A DNA stretch of 5,881 bases from Hyphomonas sp. (GTDB taxonomy: Bacteria; Pseudomonadota; Alphaproteobacteria; Caulobacterales; Hyphomonadaceae). The stretch spans positions 1 through 5,881 of the forward strand of contig JARFRJ010000015.1 in assembly GCA_029287305.1 (NCBI GenBank), in the 5' to 3' direction. The position numbers and the translations under genes are program-made. Below are positions 1 to 5,460 of this stretch, piece after piece. Each line of letters begins with the position of its first letter. The first letter of the stretch is position 1. A model generated the notes under the pieces. It was not told the origin of the DNA. It did no database searches and saw only the letters and a program-made list of their open reading frames with translations.

Positions 1-31
1 TCATAATAATAAGACTCCCAAAATATGACGC

Positions 32-50
32 TTTATGCCATTTAATGCCA
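32..50. repeat. Imperfect tandem repeat upstream of lipA
   Basis: Two adjacent near-copies, TTTATGCCA (32-40) and TTTAATGCCA (41-50), differ by one inserted A and lie about 40 bp before the lipA start. The second copy contains TTTAAT, one mismatch from a -10 box, but no acceptable -35 box is visible at the right distance. Positions 4-12 hold three in-frame TAA codons, which may mark the end of an unseen upstream gene. The copies could be a tandem operator or chance in AT-rich DNA. The rest of 1-90 shows no clear promoter or terminator. Confidence 0.3.
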
Positions 51-90
51 CAAGGATTGAAGCTGAAAAGAAGCGATTAATTTTATTAAC

Positions 91-1071
91 ATGGTCACTC
101 TAATAAAAAAGTCTGAACAAACCCGTTTACATCGTCATCCGGAAAAAAGAAACCGTCCGGACACACCCGTTTTGAGAAAACCGGATTGGATACGCGTCAA
201 GGCACCGGTGAGCGCGCAATATGCAGAAACGCGCAAGCTTCTGAAGTCGAAGAATCTGGTGACGGTTTGTGAAGAGGCCGGCTGCCCGAATATTGGCGAA
301 TGCTGGACGAAAAAGCATGCGACAATGATGATTATGGGGGAGGTGTGCACACGTGCCTGCGCTTTTTGCAATGTTGCAACGGGACGCCCGCCTGAAGGGC
401 TGGACGCCGATGAACCCAGACGTGTGGCTGAAGCCGTGGCGGTCATGGGGCTCGCCCATGTCGTGATTACAAGCGTTGACCGGGATGATCTGGAAGATGG
501 CGGGGCGATGCATTTTGTCCGCACGATCGAAGCGATTCGGGCGGCCAGCCCGGCGACGACAATCGAAATTCTAACCCCGGATTTCCTGCGTAAGAATGGC
601 GCCGAGGCCCATGTCATTGACGCCAAACCGGACGTGTTCAACCATAATCTTGAGACAGTCCCGCGCCTCTATCTCTCCATTCGTCCGGGCGCACGCTATT
701 ATCACTCCTTGCGCTTGCTGGAAAAAGTGAAGGATCGCGACCCGTCCCAATTCACAAAATCTGGCCTGATGGTCGGACTTGGGGAAAGCCGTGAGGAGAT
801 TATGCAAGTTATGGATGATATGCGCTCAGCCGGGGTAGACTTTCTCACCATCGGTCAATATCTACAGCCGAGCCGTAAGCACGCGCCGATTGATCGCTAT
901 GTTGAGCCAGCCGAGTTTGCCTCTTATGAGACGATTGCCCGCTCAAAAGGTTTCCTTATGGTGTCCGCTTCACCTTTGACCCGCTCTAGCTATCATGCCG
1001 GGGAGGATTTTGCCAAATTGCGAGACGCTAGAGCGTCTCAATTGGCGTCCCGTCTTGCCCCAATGGCGTAA
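91..1071 (+). CDS. lipA: Lipoyl synthase LipA
   Basis: This radical-SAM enzyme inserts two sulfur atoms at C6 and C8 of the octanoyl chain on lipoyl-domain proteins, giving the lipoyl cofactor of pyruvate and 2-oxoglutarate dehydrogenases and the glycine cleavage system. The 326-residue length is normal. Seen in the sequence: the auxiliary-cluster cysteines C60, C65 and C71 (CX4CX5C), the radical-SAM cluster cysteines C86, C90 and C93 (CX3CX2C), [25 protein letters not shown], and the C-terminal RSSYHAG (298-304), whose serine is a known fourth ligand of the auxiliary cluster. Residues 1-30 are basic and poorly conserved, as is usual. ATG at 91 is the only good start: the next in-frame ATG is codon 79, after the first cysteines, and an in-frame stop lies at 64-66. 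The Shine-Dalgarno is weak (purine-rich 65-73, rather far away). ratA follows after 27 bp on the same strand, so co-transcription is likely. Confidence 0.97.
   Translation: MVTLIKKSEQTRLHRHPEKRNRPDTPVLRKPDWIRVKAPVSAQYAETRKLLKSKNLVTVCEEAGCPNIGECWTKKHATMMIMGEVCTRACAFCNVATGRPPEGLDADEPRRVAEAVAVMGLAHVVITSVDRDDLEDGGAMHFVRTIEAIRAASPATTIEILTPDFLRKNGAEAHVIDAKPDVFNHNLETVPRLYLSIRPGARYYHSLRLLEKVKDRDPSQFTKSGLMVGLGESREEIMQVMDDMRSAGVDFLTIGQYLQPSRKHAPIDRYVEPAEFASYETIARSKGFLMVSASPLTRSSYHAGEDFAKLRDARASQLASRLAPMA
1012..1046. repeat. Strong inverted repeat inside the 3' end of lipA
   Basis: The core is GAGACGCT (1022-1029), a 2-nt centre AG, and AGCGTCTC (1032-1039), a perfect 8-bp dyad. It extends outward as GCCAAATT (1012-1019) against AATTGGC (1040-1046), with a bulged A and an unpaired GC on the left arm, for about 15 pairs in all. 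It encodes roughly residues A308-A319 of LipA, in the variable tail. No T-run follows, so it is not a standard intrinsic terminator. It could be an RNA hairpin at the lipA-ratA boundary or a protein-binding palindrome. Confidence 0.7.
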
Positions 1072-1098
1072 GCCTAAGCCTACATATATAAACAGAAT

Positions 1099-1563
1099 AT
1101 GCCCCAGCACAGTTTGCATCGTACGCTGCCCTATATGCCGGATCAAATGTTTGATCTTGTCGCCGATATTCGCCGATATCCGGAATTTATCAAATGGGTA
1201 AAAGCTCTGCGCGTTTCCAAGTCAAACGAAAAAGCGGGTATTCAAACCAGTCTCGCAGAAGCCTTGGTCGCCTTTAAAGGCCTGTCAGAAACATTTTCCA
1301 CACAGGTCAAAGCCGATCGCCAGACGAGACAGATTGATGTCACTTATGTGCATGGCCCGTTTAAAAGACTGGTCAATAAATGGTCCTTTGAAGCCTTCGG
1401 CACGGGCCATAGCCGGATCCACTTCTTTGTCGATTATGAGTTTGACAATTTTGTCTTGCGGGCGCTGGCCAGAGCCAATCAGGACATGGCGATGCGGAAA
1501 ATTATGTCAAGTTTCGTCACAGAAGCGCATCGCCGCTATGAGACCAAGCCGGACACGCTCTAA
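1099..1563 (+). CDS. Coq10/RatA-family START-domain (SRPBCC) protein
   Basis: This 154-residue protein is a single START/polyketide-cyclase-type fold, the size expected for the family annotated both as ubiquinone-binding Coq10 and as RatA. Recognisable segments are the N-terminal RTLPYMPDQMFDLVAD, RRYPEF (25-30), the FKGLSETFSTQV strand, HGPFKRL, the aromatic strand with FFVDYEF, and a long C-terminal amphipathic helix. By homology it binds ubiquinone or a similar lipid and supports its function in respiration. The RatA label comes from an E. coli protein reported to block 70S ribosome assembly, and no antitoxin-like partner is seen here. The usual YPEFLPW stretch reads YPEFIKW, losing a proline. 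ATG 1099 matches the normal family N-terminus. No clear Shine-Dalgarno precedes it, so translation may depend on lipA. Adjacency to lipA is a frequent alphaproteobacterial arrangement. The family is secure; the exact role is inferred. Confidence 0.9.
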   Translation: MPQHSLHRTLPYMPDQMFDLVADIRRYPEFIKWVKALRVSKSNEKAGIQTSLAEALVAFKGLSETFSTQVKADRQTRQIDVTYVHGPFKRLVNKWSFEAFGTGHSRIHFFVDYEFDNFVLRALARANQDMAMRKIMSSFVTEAHRRYETKPDTL

Positions 1564-1587
1564 ACAGCCGGTTCACTGTAAGAGGCT

Positions 1588-2082
1588 TCAATTTGCAATC
1601 TGTCTTTGCAGCAGGCCCAAGGCGGCATAAATCGTTTCCTCGCGCACGGCGCTGCGGCCAATATCACCAAATTGATAAACCTCATGCAGAATGGCCCGGT
1701 TTTCACGGGCGCAGGCAATATGAACCGTGCCAACCGGTTTCATAGCCGTACCCCCGCCAGGCCCTGCAATGCCGGTAATCGACACGCTGATATTGGCACG
1801 GCTGGCTTCTAGCGCGCCTTCTGCCATAGATCGGGCGACCGCTTCGGAGACTGCACCAAAATCGGCTAATAGATCGCCCGGTACGCCGAGCACATCCTTT
1901 TTGGCATGGTTGGAATAGGTGACATAGCCGCGATCAAAAATATCAGAGGAGCCGGCCAGATCGGTCAAAAGCCCGGCCAGTAATCCGCCAGTACAGCTTT
2001 CTGCCGTGACAATCCGCAAACGTTTCTGGCGCGCATCATCGCTAACAAGCAAAGCAAGATTAATAAGGCGATCTGAAAACAT
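1588..2082 (-). CDS. CinA C-terminal domain protein, probable nicotinamide-nucleotide amidohydrolase (PncC)
   Basis: The 164-residue protein is a stand-alone CinA C-terminal domain lacking the N-terminal MoaB/MogA-like domain of full-length CinA. PncC enzymes deamidate nicotinamide mononucleotide to nicotinate mononucleotide plus ammonia, returning NMN from NAD turnover to NAD synthesis in the cytoplasm. Family motifs seen: AESCTGG (27-33), VTYSNHAK (54-61), SITGIAGPGGG (101-111) and KPVGTV (115-120). The serine of the first motif and the lysine of the second are conserved and thought to be catalytic. It lies 34 bp downstream of ispDF on the same strand and is probably co-transcribed. ATG at 2082 places the AESCTGG motif at the usual distance from the N-terminus. 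Only a weak purine-rich stretch precedes it. Its stop codon lies 24 bp from the end of the convergent ratA-like gene. Activity is inferred from family; the old competence/damage-inducible name does not indicate a role in competence here. Confidence 0.93.
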   Translation of the reverse strand: MFSDRLINLALLVSDDARQKRLRIVTAESCTGGLLAGLLTDLAGSSDIFDRGYVTYSNHAKKDVLGVPGDLLADFGAVSEAVARSMAEGALEASRANISVSITGIAGPGGGTAMKPVGTVHIACARENRAILHEVYQFGDIGRSAVREETIYAALGLLQRQIAN

Positions 2083-2116
2083 GGGACGAGACTTTCTTTA
2101 AAAGAGGTATGAAACT

Positions 2117-3292
2117 TTAAATAGGCATCATCATCACACTGGCCTGACAGGCGATACCTTCTTGTCGGCCTGTAAACCCAAGCTTTTCGGTTGTCGTCGC
2201 TTTAATACTGACCGCAGAAATAGGCAGGCTTAAAACTTGCGCGGTATGGGTGCGCATGGCCTCTCGCGCAGGTTTGATTTTGGGCGCTTCACAAATCAGG
2301 GTGATATCGAGATTGGCGATAGCATATCCCGCTTGCAGAGCTAGGTCTTGCGCATGGGTTAGAAATATCTGGCTGTCGGCATTTTTCCATGTCGGGTCTG
2401 CGGGATCGAAATGATCCCCTATATCGCCAAGCGCTAAGGCCCCCAATATAGCATCGGTCAAAGCATGCCAGGCCACATCCGCATCTGAATGCCCAACAAG
2501 GCCATGTGTATGGGGCAGATGCACGCCGCATAAATGCACCCCATCGCCCGGGCCGAAGGCATGGACATCATACCCAGTTCCAATACGGGGCATAGGCGGT
2601 GAGGCGGCGTCCTTGCATAATAAAGCTTCAACCATAGTGAAATCTTCCCGATAGGTAATTTTAGTCAATCGCGCATCGCCCGGGATTAAATGTACACTTT
2701 GTCCGCTCTCCTGAATAGCGGCCAAATCATCGACCCAAAGCCGCTCATCCTGTTTCAGCGCCTCTTGTATCATCTGCAATCGGAAAACCTGCGGCGTCTG
2801 CACGCGCCTTAAAGGATCGCGCTCAACACTGCGCGGTATCCCTGTGGAGATGTCCTTTAGCGCATCACTGATCGGTAAAGCGGGGGCGCAAGCATCGCAG
2901 TCCTGTAATTCATGCAAAAGAGCGCTAATAATGTCAGGCGAAAGGCCCGGACGGGCCGCATCATGGATCAAAACCGGAATATCTGGTGGCCCCTTGATCG
3001 CGCCAAGGCCTTTTTGCACGCTGAGCGTGCGGTGTGATCCGCCGGAGACAATTTGCACCTTTGGCGTATCCGGAAGATCGAGAAAGGCCTGAAAATCAGC
3101 TATATCCATCTCGGCAGGTTTGACGAGGATGATTTGATCTATGTCTTTATGGCCTGCAAATGCGTCCACACTCCATTGCAGAACCGATTTACCTAGCAGA
3201 GACTGAAATTGTTTTGGGACAGGATTATCAGAACCTGTACGGGCCCGATGGCCCGCACCTGCGGCAAGGATCAAGGCAGCAGCTTTGCTCAT
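2117..3292 (-). CDS. ispDF: Bifunctional IspD-IspF enzyme of the MEP isoprenoid pathway
   Basis: This 391-residue fusion catalyses two non-consecutive MEP-pathway steps: formation of CDP-methylerythritol from MEP and CTP (IspD), and cyclisation of CDP-ME 2-phosphate to MEcPP (IspF). The IspE step between them is a separate enzyme. IspD spans about 1-226: LILAAGAGHR (7-16), K27 in PKQF, HDAARP (110-115), R158 in VERDPL, TPQVF (166-170), and K211 in TKIT. K27, R158 and K211 correspond to catalytic or CTP-binding residues of E. coli IspD. IspF spans about 235-391: RIGTGYDVHAF with metal ligands D242 and H244, GHSDADV with the third ligand H268, ALGDIGDHF, and the C-terminal TTTEKLGFTGRQEG. The linker is only about 8 residues. 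Both halves have all key residues. ATG at 3292 has a good ribosome site (AAGAG, 6 nt away). The gene is divergent from dusB and leads the ispDF-cinA pair. Confidence 0.97.
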   Translation of the reverse strand: MSKAAALILAAGAGHRARTGSDNPVPKQFQSLLGKSVLQWSVDAFAGHKDIDQIILVKPAEMDIADFQAFLDLPDTPKVQIVSGGSHRTLSVQKGLGAIKGPPDIPVLIHDAARPGLSPDIISALLHELQDCDACAPALPISDALKDISTGIPRSVERDPLRRVQTPQVFRLQMIQEALKQDERLWVDDLAAIQESGQSVHLIPGDARLTKITYREDFTMVEALLCKDAASPPMPRIGTGYDVHAFGPGDGVHLCGVHLPHTHGLVGHSDADVAWHALTDAILGALALGDIGDHFDPADPTWKNADSQIFLTHAQDLALQAGYAIANLDITLICEAPKIKPAREAMRTHTAQVLSLPISAVSIKATTTEKLGFTGRQEGIACQASVMMMPI

Positions 3293-3298
3293 AGGCCA

Positions 3299-3303
3299 CT
3301 CTT
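3299..3303 (-). promoter_or_regulatory. Ribosome binding site of ispDF
   Basis: On the minus strand AAGAG sits 6 nt before the ATG at 3292, a standard position. It supports the chosen ispDF start. Confidence 0.6.
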
Positions 3304-3319
3304 AATCTGTTGCGAGACA

Positions 3320-3351
3320 GGCGACCAGTAAAAATTTTACTCGTCTTCGCC
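3320..3351. promoter_or_regulatory. Operator-like dyad in the divergent ispDF/dusB region
   Basis: The perfect core is AGTAAAA-a-TTTTACT (3327-3341), flanked by outer arms GGCGA (3320-3324) and TCGCC (3347-3351) with unequal spacers of 2 and 5 nt. The dyad overlaps where the -35 region of the dusB promoter should be. On the minus strand it also contains TAAAAT (3339-3334), a possible -10 for ispDF lacking a convincing -35. A regulator bound here could affect both directions. It might also be read as an RNA hairpin, but no T-run follows. The symmetry is certain; its role is inferred. Confidence 0.4.
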
Positions 3352-3357
3352 ACTATT

Positions 3358-3376
3358 TTGCCTATAATTAGGGCAA
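3358..3376. repeat. Inverted repeat TTGCC-N9-GGCAA around the -10 box
   Basis: The arms TTGCC (3358-3362) and GGCAA (3372-3376) bracket the TATAAT box symmetrically with a 9-nt centre. A protein bound to this dyad would cover the -10 box and the expected transcription start, which is the classic repressor position. The arms are short, so chance is possible. It is not an NtrC-type site (TGCACC-N5-GGTGCA). Confidence 0.35.
3363..3368 (+). promoter_or_regulatory. -10 box of the probable dusB-ntrB-ntrC promoter
   Basis: A perfect TATAAT reads toward dusB within the divergent region. At 16-18 bp upstream (about 3339-3346) there is only a weak -35 match, so the promoter may need an activator or rely on the -10 box. 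The expected transcription start is about 3374-3376. This gives a leader of about 35 nt before the dusB TTG and only about 6 nt before the leader ORF ATG at 3381. Confidence 0.55.
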
Positions 3377-3380
3377 GGCT

Positions 3381-3413
3381 ATGAAATCGAAACAGGCGGG
3401 CATGCAAAATTGA
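3381..3413 (+). other. Possible 10-codon leader ORF overlapping the dusB start
   Basis: ATG at 3381 opens a 10-codon frame (MKSKQAGMQN) ending in TGA at 3411-3413, which overlaps the dusB TTG as TTGA. AAGG lies just 2 nt before its ATG, too close for an ideal ribosome site, but the expected mRNA 5' end is very near, so near-leaderless initiation is possible. It may couple or limit dusB translation. Alternatively it could be the true DusB N-terminus separated by a one-base indel, or a chance ORF. No function is proposed for the peptide itself. Confidence 0.25.
3394..3399 (+). promoter_or_regulatory. Ribosome binding site for the dusB TTG start
   Basis: AGGCGG has one mismatch from AGGAGG and ends 10 nt before TTG 3410. 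It is the main support for that unusual start, since the dusB frame has no in-frame ATG or GTG between the upstream TAA at 3365-3367 and the FMN-binding motif. Confidence 0.5.
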
Positions 3414-4402
3414 CTGGATTCACAGCATATAAAACTTGGCTTGCCCCAATGTCGGGCATTACCGATGCGCCGTTTCGTAGACAGGCGACCGCCTATGGTG
3501 CGCCTTATGTTGTTTCTGAAATGGCGGCCAGCGAAGCCTTTTTGGAGCGCCGCCTAGATGTTGTCCGGCGGACACAGCCACATGCTGGAGCGACGCCCTG
3601 GATTGTCCAAATTGTTGGGCGATGCCCTGGCTCCATGCAGGCCGCCGCGCGCGAGCTTGCCCGGTCCGGCGTTGATTTGATTGATATCAATATGGGGTGT
3701 CCGGCACGCAAAGTTACCAAAGGCCTGTCGGGTTCTGCCCTGATGCGCGAGCCGGATTTGGCCAAAGAGATTATTCACGCTGTGGCCGAAGGGGCCGGGC
3801 GCGTGCCGGTATCTCTAAAAATGCGTCTTGGATGGGATGAGCATTTGATGAATGCCCCTGAACTGGGTCAGACAGCGCAGGCGGCAGGCGTGATCCATCT
3901 CACCATACATGGCCGCACACGCTGTCAATTCTATAAGGGCCGCGCGGATTGGCGTCGTATTCGCGATACTGTCGAAGCGGTCCACATACCCGTGATTGCC
4001 AATGGGGATATTGCCAGCGCCAAGGATGCTAAACGGGCGCTTGCCCTGTCTGGGGCGGCGGGCGTGATGATTGGCCGGGCAGCGCTTGGGCAGCCTTGGC
4101 GTGTCGCTGAGATTGAAGCGGCCTTGCAAGGCCGGGTCTATACACCGCCTGATTTGGCCACGCGCCTTGAGGGGCTTATTCAGCATATTCAGGATTCGCT
4201 TGATCTTTATGGCGCGTCTATGGGTTTACGCATTGCCCGCAAACATATTGCGGCCCATTTGGCCAGCGATCTTACACATATCGCGCCTGCACTATGGCGC
4301 GCCGCACAAAAAGAGCTCTGTCGTTTAGAGGAGCCGAGCGAAGTTCTCGCCGGGCTGAAGAGACTTTACAAATCCTCGCATACATGCCGGATAGCCGCAT
4401 GA
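3410..4402 (+). CDS. dusB: tRNA-dihydrouridine synthase DusB (NifR3 family)
   Basis: This FMN-dependent enzyme reduces specific uridines in the tRNA D-loop to dihydrouridine using NADPH. At 330 residues it has the usual TIM barrel followed by a C-terminal helical domain that contacts tRNA. Motifs: LAPMSGITDAPFR (11-23) at the FMN site, QIVG (67-70), INMGCPARKV (93-102) with catalytic C97, KMRLGW (137-142), HGRTR (167-171), NGDI and GVMIGRAALGQPW. The start is TTG at 3410. No in-frame ATG or GTG exists between the upstream stop and M14, which lies inside the FMN motif, and AGGCGG sits 10 nt upstream. The N-terminus is therefore short, with 10 residues before LAPM. This gene was named nifR3 in Rhodobacter because it precedes ntrB-ntrC, as it does here; that is conserved linkage rather than proof of a nitrogen role. 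Its stop overlaps the ntrB start as ATGA. Confidence 0.95.
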   Translation: MTGFTAYKTWLAPMSGITDAPFRRQATAYGAPYVVSEMAASEAFLERRLDVVRRTQPHAGATPWIVQIVGRCPGSMQAAARELARSGVDLIDINMGCPARKVTKGLSGSALMREPDLAKEIIHAVAEGAGRVPVSLKMRLGWDEHLMNAPELGQTAQAAGVIHLTIHGRTRCQFYKGRADWRRIRDTVEAVHIPVIANGDIASAKDAKRALALSGAAGVMIGRAALGQPWRVAEIEAALQGRVYTPPDLATRLEGLIQHIQDSLDLYGASMGLRIARKHIAAHLASDLTHIAPALWRAAQKELCRLEEPSEVLAGLKRLYKSSHTCRIAA

Positions 4403-5460
4403 CCCGTCTCATGGACGCGCCCTCCATTCTGGTTGATCAAGCTCCTATCGCTTTGATGCAGTTGGATATTAACAGAGCCATTACAGGGATGAATAGCGGC
4501 GCAGAAGCTATCTTCAATCTGTCGCGATATTCAGCGCGCGGGCGCAGCCTGTCGGCCTGCCTATATCATGATTGTGCTTTGTTTGATTTGCTAGATCATA
4601 TTGATCAGACGCAAACACCGGTTTCGGCTCCCTCTGTCCTGTTGAATGGCCCGCGCATTCGCCGCGTCAATCCACAACAAATCTCCGTCTCTCTCTTGCG
4701 GGAAGGCGGCTATGCGCTCGCGCTGATGCCCTCTGATATGGGCAATAGCAAACAGTTGCAGGAAGTGCATGGGCTGGCAGGTTTTGCCCGTATTCTCGGC
4801 CATGAGGTAAAAAACCCCCTCGCGGGTATTTCCGGCGCGGCGCAGCTTCTGATGCGTGAAGCCCGTCCAGATCAGTCAGAGCTGTTAAATTTGATCCTAG
4901 AGGAAACGGCCCGCATCACCCGTCTGACCGATAAACTCTCTGCTTTTGAACTGTTCTCTGCACCGCGTCTGACGGGCTGTAATATTCATGAAGTTCTCGA
5001 CCGTGTGATCCGTTCTGAAGAGGTCGCTTTTACCAGTGAGATTAAATTCCATCGGAGCTATGACCCATCTCTGCCGGACATTCAGGCGGATGCAGATCAT
5101 TTGCATGTCGCCTTTCAGAATATAATCCGCAATGCCGGCGAAGCGATTTTGCGGTCCAAAAAGGGCGATCAGATTGATATTCACACCCGGTTTTCCTTAA
5201 ACAGCCCGACGAAATTAAGCGCCGACGGTAAGGCGCTGCGAACCCTAAAAATCGTAATTAAAGACAATGGCCCCGGCATTCCCAAAGCCGACAGACAACG
5301 GATATTTGATATGTTCTATACCCATAAACAAGGGGGCAATGGCTTGGGGTTGACCCTTGCCACACAGGTTATTGCGGCCCATCAGGGCATTATTGAACTA
5401 GACAGTTCATCTGATGGTACACAGTTTACCCTCAGCCTTCCAATGCAAAGCCACCTATAA
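4399..5460 (+). CDS. ntrB: Nitrogen regulation sensor histidine kinase/phosphatase NtrB
   Basis: NtrB phosphorylates NtrC when nitrogen is scarce and, with PII (GlnB) bound, dephosphorylates it when nitrogen is plentiful. The 353-residue protein is cytoplasmic with no membrane segment. It has an N-terminal PAS-like domain (about 8-110), a dimerisation domain with phosphoacceptor H135 in GHEVKNPLAGISGAAQLL, and an ATPase domain with N-box NIIRNAGEAI (241-250), DNGPGIP (289-295), an F-box around IFDMFYTHK (302-310) and GGNGLGL (312-318). The last is commonly GTGLGL, so asparagine replaces threonine. The start at 4399 is chosen because its ATGA overlap with the dusB stop fits translational coupling. 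The frame is open back to 4294 and another ATG lies at 4384, but extended N-termini would run into dusB and have no visible ribosome site. The gene overlaps ntrC as TAATG. Order and motifs point to NtrB rather than NtrY, which is a larger membrane protein. Confidence 0.95.
   Translation: MTRLMDAPSILVDQAPIALMQLDINRAITGMNSGAEAIFNLSRYSARGRSLSACLYHDCALFDLLDHIDQTQTPVSAPSVLLNGPRIRRVNPQQISVSLLREGGYALALMPSDMGNSKQLQEVHGLAGFARILGHEVKNPLAGISGAAQLLMREARPDQSELLNLILEETARITRLTDKLSAFELFSAPRLTGCNIHEVLDRVIRSEEVAFTSEIKFHRSYDPSLPDIQADADHLHVAFQNIIRNAGEAILRSKKGDQIDIHTRFSLNSPTKLSADGKALRTLKIVIKDNGPGIPKADRQRIFDMFYTHKQGGNGLGLTLATQVIAAHQGIIELDSSSDGTQFTLSLPMQSHL

Noticed and set aside
57..86. TTGAAG (57-62) with TTTTAT (81-86) as a lipA promoter
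   Set aside because: Transcription would start at about 93, past the ATG at 91, and the match is weak.
135..641. 168-residue open frame on the minus strand opposite lipA, and a second of 128 residues at 127-513
   Set aside because: Both lie wholly inside lipA, which has all its family motifs. Their composition is serine-, arginine- and alanine-rich as expected of a shadow frame, with no recognisable motif.
1099..1563. RatA toxin of a toxin-antitoxin pair
   Set aside because: No RatB-like or antitoxin-like small gene is adjacent, and the family is better described as Coq10-like START proteins. The toxin name is inherited annotation.
2142..2173. Inverted repeats GCCTG-a-CAGGC and ACAGGC/GCCTGT in the 3' end of ispDF
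   Set aside because: They encode the conserved IspF tail (GRQEGIACQA), have no T-run after them, and cinA follows closely, so a terminator is unlikely.
3293..3409. NtrC or sigma-54 sites in the dusB control region
   Set aside because: No match to TGCACC-N5-GGTGCA or to TGGCAC-N5-TTGCA was found by eye on either strand.
3562..3574. TGTCCG-g-CGGACA palindrome in dusB, and TTGATATCAA further on
   Set aside because: Both are short and fall in conserved codons (VVRRT, DLIDIN), so chance plus protein constraint is sufficient.
4294..4398. Upstream extension of ntrB to ATG 4294 (35 more residues) or ATG 4384
   Set aside because: The extra residues lie on dusB coding sequence, look like shadow translation and have no ribosome site. 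ATG 4399 gives a standard ATGA overlap and a normal NtrB N-terminus.
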